DNA of 41,635 nt, taken from contig JAUXSK010000007.1 in the NCBI GenBank assembly GCA_030679995.1, forward strand, positions 1 to 41,635, read 5' to 3'. The DNA is from Candidatus Moraniibacteriota bacterium. Its GTDB lineage: Bacteria > Patescibacteriota > Minisyncoccia > Moranbacterales > UBA2206. Below the pieces are notes generated by a model. That model ran no database searches, was not told where the DNA came from, and was given only the letters and a program-made list of their open reading frames with translations. Below, one piece after another: positions 39,378 to 41,635 of the stretch; position 1 is the first letter of the stretch; each line of letters starts with the position of its first letter. The position numbers and the translations under genes were made by a program.

Positions 39378-40463
39378 TTATTCTGCGCTTGGCTTGTCCA
39401 GCATGATCGGTTCGATGCTTTTTTCCACTTCAGTGATTCTGGAAACATCCTTGTCAATCTTCCCAAGCTCCTTATATGCAGTATTAAAATGATTAACTGT
39501 CGTTCCGAGACTTCCCTGCACTTTTTTCATATATTCCTCAAAAGCCACGATGTGTTTTCCGAGCTTCTCCACGTTCACCCGGATCTCCTTGGCGCTCTCT
39601 TCGATCTGGAAAGCCCGCAATCCCTGTAGGACCGTCTGCAAATAAGCCAGAAAGGAAGTCGGGGAAACGATAATGACTTTCTTGTCCCGAAAAGCATATT
39701 CCACCAGGTCGCGAGTATTGACCTTGACCGCACCCACTTTATTTATCAATAAATCGTAATAGATCGCCTCGGACGGGATGAACATAAAAGCGAAATCCAT
39801 CGTGCCTTCTTCCGGTTTTATATATTTCGAAGTCTCATCGATCCTGTTTTTCAAATCCTGCTTGAATATCTTTTCCAACTCAGTTTTTTCTTTCATATCC
39901 GTCGCGCCCAAGATGCGTTCATAATTCTCCAGGGAAAATTTAGAATCGACCGGCACGACTTTATCTTTGACGAAAACCACCGCATCCACGATCACCCCAT
40001 CGGAAAAAACATATTGCATCTGGTAGGAATTCGGCGGCAAAACGTTTTTCAATGTTTCTTCTAGAAAATATTCCCCCAAAACACCCCTTTGTTTCGGATT
40101 TTTCAAGATATCCTGCAAATTTTGGAGTTGGGCTGAAAAATTGACCACTTGTTTATTGGTCTCATCCAGTTTGGTCAGTTTTTCCGTCACATCGGTTATC
40201 AGTTTGTGCGATTGGCCGCTGATCCCCTGCACGGTCTGGATCGTCTGATTGATTTGGGCTTGCGTCGTACGATGGGTCTCCGACAATTTCCGATCGACCA
40301 TATTCCGAAGATCTTCATTTTGTTCCGAAAGCATTTTCAGACGCTCGACTATCGCCACCGTATCATTACTCCGATTTCCCTGGGTCTGCCTGATAAAACC
40401 GACAAACCATACGAGGAAAGCTGCGAACGCCACTATGATGATTATTGAAAAAATATAAGTCAT
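39378..40463 (-). CDS. rmuC: RmuC-family DNA recombination protein
   Basis: 361 aa. N-terminal membrane helix (FSIIIIVAFAAFLVWFVGFI), long coiled coil (about 30-130), then the PD-(D/E)XK-like nuclease core: GVLGEYFLEETLKNVLP, DAVVFVKDKVVPVDSKFSLE and the downstream FMFIPSEAIYYDLL with SPTSFLAYLQTVLQGLR. RmuC limits DNA inversions at short repeats and has lately been linked to phage defence. Its ATG overlaps the stop codon of the upstream wHTH gene by one base (TAATG), so translation is coupled. Confidence 0.93.
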   Translation of the reverse strand: MTYIFSIIIIVAFAAFLVWFVGFIRQTQGNRSNDTVAIVERLKMLSEQNEDLRNMVDRKLSETHRTTQAQINQTIQTVQGISGQSHKLITDVTEKLTKLDETNKQVVNFSAQLQNLQDILKNPKQRGVLGEYFLEETLKNVLPPNSYQMQYVFSDGVIVDAVVFVKDKVVPVDSKFSLENYERILGATDMKEKTELEKIFKQDLKNRIDETSKYIKPEEGTMDFAFMFIPSEAIYYDLLINKVGAVKVNTRDLVEYAFRDKKVIIVSPTSFLAYLQTVLQGLRAFQIEESAKEIRVNVEKLGKHIVAFEEYMKKVQGSLGTTVNHFNTAYKELGKIDKDVSRITEVEKSIEPIMLDKPSAE

Positions 40464-41062
40464 TATGCTTTTCTTTTAGCGATAAAATGTTTGAGTCCCG
40501 GAATCTTATTGACCAGCTCTTCGTGCGGTCCTTCTAAGAATTCCAAGATGAACTTATCCAACATATTCAACCGGTATTTGAATTCCTCCCCGCTCATCAG
40601 TACAAAATCGATTTCTTTTCCTATCTCAGCTTCCAAACTCGACATCAGATTCTTCAGCTTAGCGCGCCGGATATCATCGCCGACGATGATCATATCGGCT
40701 TTACCCTTTTGATAATTGATGAAGACGCCGCTGATAGCCGCCAATTTGATATTTCCGATTTTCCCCACGTTAGCCAAACTTTTACATTGCGGATAAATGT
40801 TCGATTTTGAAATAAGATTTTTCAATTCCGGATAAAAACTGAATTCCTGGTTTAAAACATAGGAAATTTTGCCTTTATGGATGTGGCGGGAAATAAATTT
40901 GATTTTTTTAAGCTTCTCCACTTCTCCTTTGACATTGCCTCTCAGCATATTCCGACGCACGATCTCAGCATACGTATATTCCTGATCAGGATTTTGTAAA
41001 AAAAACCTAAGCAGACTCGCTCTCTCTCTTGAACCAAAAAGACTTTCTAAAACTTCAGACAT
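40463..41062 (-). CDS. Winged-helix + nucleotidyltransferase-fold protein
   Basis: A 199-aa protein. N-terminal winged helix (LFGSRERASLLRFFLQNPDQ EYTYAEIVRR ... YVLNQEFSFYPELKNLI) and C-terminal nucleotidyltransferase-like part (ANVGKIGNIKLAAISGVFIN ... ADMIIVGDDIRRAKLKNLMS), where GDD is probably the metal-binding acidic pair. Similar two-domain proteins exist across CPR genomes beside rmuC. Roles range from transcription control to MNT-type antitoxin activity; not decided. Overlaps rmuC by one base. Confidence 0.78.
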   Translation of the reverse strand: MSEVLESLFGSRERASLLRFFLQNPDQEYTYAEIVRRNMLRGNVKGEVEKLKKIKFISRHIHKGKISYVLNQEFSFYPELKNLISKSNIYPQCKSLANVGKIGNIKLAAISGVFINYQKGKADMIIVGDDIRRAKLKNLMSSLEAEIGKEIDFVLMSGEEFKYRLNMLDKFILEFLEGPHEELVNKIPGLKHFIAKRKA

Positions 41063-41200
41063 CGGATTATTATTTAATATTTATAGTTATAAGACTGGAA
41101 AATGCCCTATCCATAGTATAATGTCTAGCCCTCAAAAAGTAAACACTGGAGACATTTATCTGTTTTTAAGGCCTGCTGCCATATTCCGCTTCAAACAAAA

Positions 41201-41225
41201 GCGCCGTTTTTTAAAAAACAGCGCC
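41201..41225 (-). terminator. Terminator of the surface-protein gene
   Basis: The minus strand reads GGCGCTGTTTTTTAAAAAAC GGCGC followed by TTTTG. The dyad is nearly loop-less and lies about 45 bases after the stop codon. Confidence 0.65.
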
Positions 41226-41268
41226 CTATTATTTAAATATGAAAATTAAAATCATCAGATAAATCCCC

Positions 41269-41635
41269 CTACAACGTCGTCGCCGTCAGCACTACGCTAG
41301 TGGCATAGGTGCCGGTGGGTTGGAATTTGTTAGAGCCGATTTCCGAACCGAATTGGATGATTTCATCTGAACCAGTCTGGAGGGTTTCAGTGGTGCGGGA
41401 GACGAGTTGGTAGGCGGAGGTGGGGATATTGAGCCAGTTGCCGGTGTAACCATCGCTGGTGCCCCATAGGTCAGTGTCAGAGTCAGCGGAGGTTGATTTG
41501 AGACGAGCGCCCCAAGCCGAAGTAGCTTGGTCGAGATTCCAAACTTCGGGAGTGTTCGGGGTAGTTGGGAGATAACCTGAGATGGTGTCGGAGTTGGCGT
41601 TGGTCATTTCAGTGCTGGCGGTAGACCATTCCAGT
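41269..41635 (-). CDS. C-terminal end of a large surface-protein gene (truncated by the window)
   Basis: The frame is open from the right edge (LEWSTASTEMTNANSDTISG ...) to a TAG at 41269, so the tracked Met is internal. The 121 visible residues are Ser/Thr-rich with SAWGARLKSTSADSDTDLWG and FGSEIGSNKFQPTGTYATSV. This is the beta-sandwich-like C-terminal module seen at the end of large secreted CPR surface proteins (my recollection). No anchor motif is visible at the C terminus. The protein probably extends far to the right of the window. Confidence 0.78.
   Translation of the reverse strand, partial: LEWSTASTEMTNANSDTISGYLPTTPNTPEVWNLDQATSAWGARLKSTSADSDTDLWGTSDGYTGNWLNIPTSAYQLVSRTTETLQTGSDEIIQFGSEIGSNKFQPTGTYATSVVLTATTL

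Overview
The window reads as a chromosomal piece of a Candidate Phyla Radiation (Patescibacteria, probably Parcubacteria-like) bacterium. Support: compact membrane proteins and families typical of that group (DUF192, a WecA-like transferase beside a small membrane protein, RmuC, a wHTH-nucleotidyltransferase), an archaeal-type isopentenyl phosphate kinase, a Lys/Ala-only mini-histone, a large surface protein entering from the right edge, and TGA used as stop beside a normal RF1. The exact phylum cannot be fixed from the sequence alone.

Layout. 1-8.3 kb: ispG-speH operon, a NUDIX-like gene, a Cys-repeat membrane protein with isopentenyl phosphate kinase, a DEAD-box helicase, a phosphodiesterase, a pentapeptide-repeat protein and a PAS-GGDEF diguanylate cyclase. 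8.4-9.4 kb: a small ribbon-helix-helix protein (not in the ORF track), YggT and GlsB-type membrane proteins. 9.4-21.2 kb: a visibly AT-richer accessory segment. It holds an unknown 455-aa gene between two 78-bp direct repeats, TspO, a dTMP-kinase-like gene, a GreA-like factor, NUDIX, a B12-type ribonucleotide reductase, GIY-YIG and other relics, a T-box-controlled radical SAM operon and a 663-aa HExxH protein. It ends at a tRNA-Trp whose 5' half is duplicated around a GIY-YIG nuclease gene.

21.7-26 kb: translation block (rpmG, tRNA-Thr GGT, tRNA-Tyr, tRNA-Thr TGT, a TPR protein, ricT-like, tsf, rpsB, rpmE). 26-31.7 kb: a methyltransferase, then a CsoR/FrmR-like repressor with a clear operator in front of an RND efflux pair. 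31.9-35.9 kb: prfA, a small unknown, a kinase-fold protein, a strongly supported unassigned small RNA, and prmC carrying heptanucleotide repeats. 36-41.6 kb: the mini-histone, a LysM-like membrane protein sharing its leader, DUF192, WecA-like transferase, membrane protein, RmuC, wHTH-NTase and the truncated surface protein.

How parts connect: PrmC modifies the release factor made by prfA. The T-box has an acceptor-pairing bulge that fits a G73 tRNA such as tRNA-Trp, suggesting tryptophan supply controls the radical SAM operon. The CsoR-like protein probably controls its own gene and the efflux pump. The kinase, NUDIX and reductase genes form a nucleotide-metabolism patch in the accessory segment. 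Small mobile palindromes recur, one of them flanked by a 5-bp target duplication inside the tRNA-Trp remnant.
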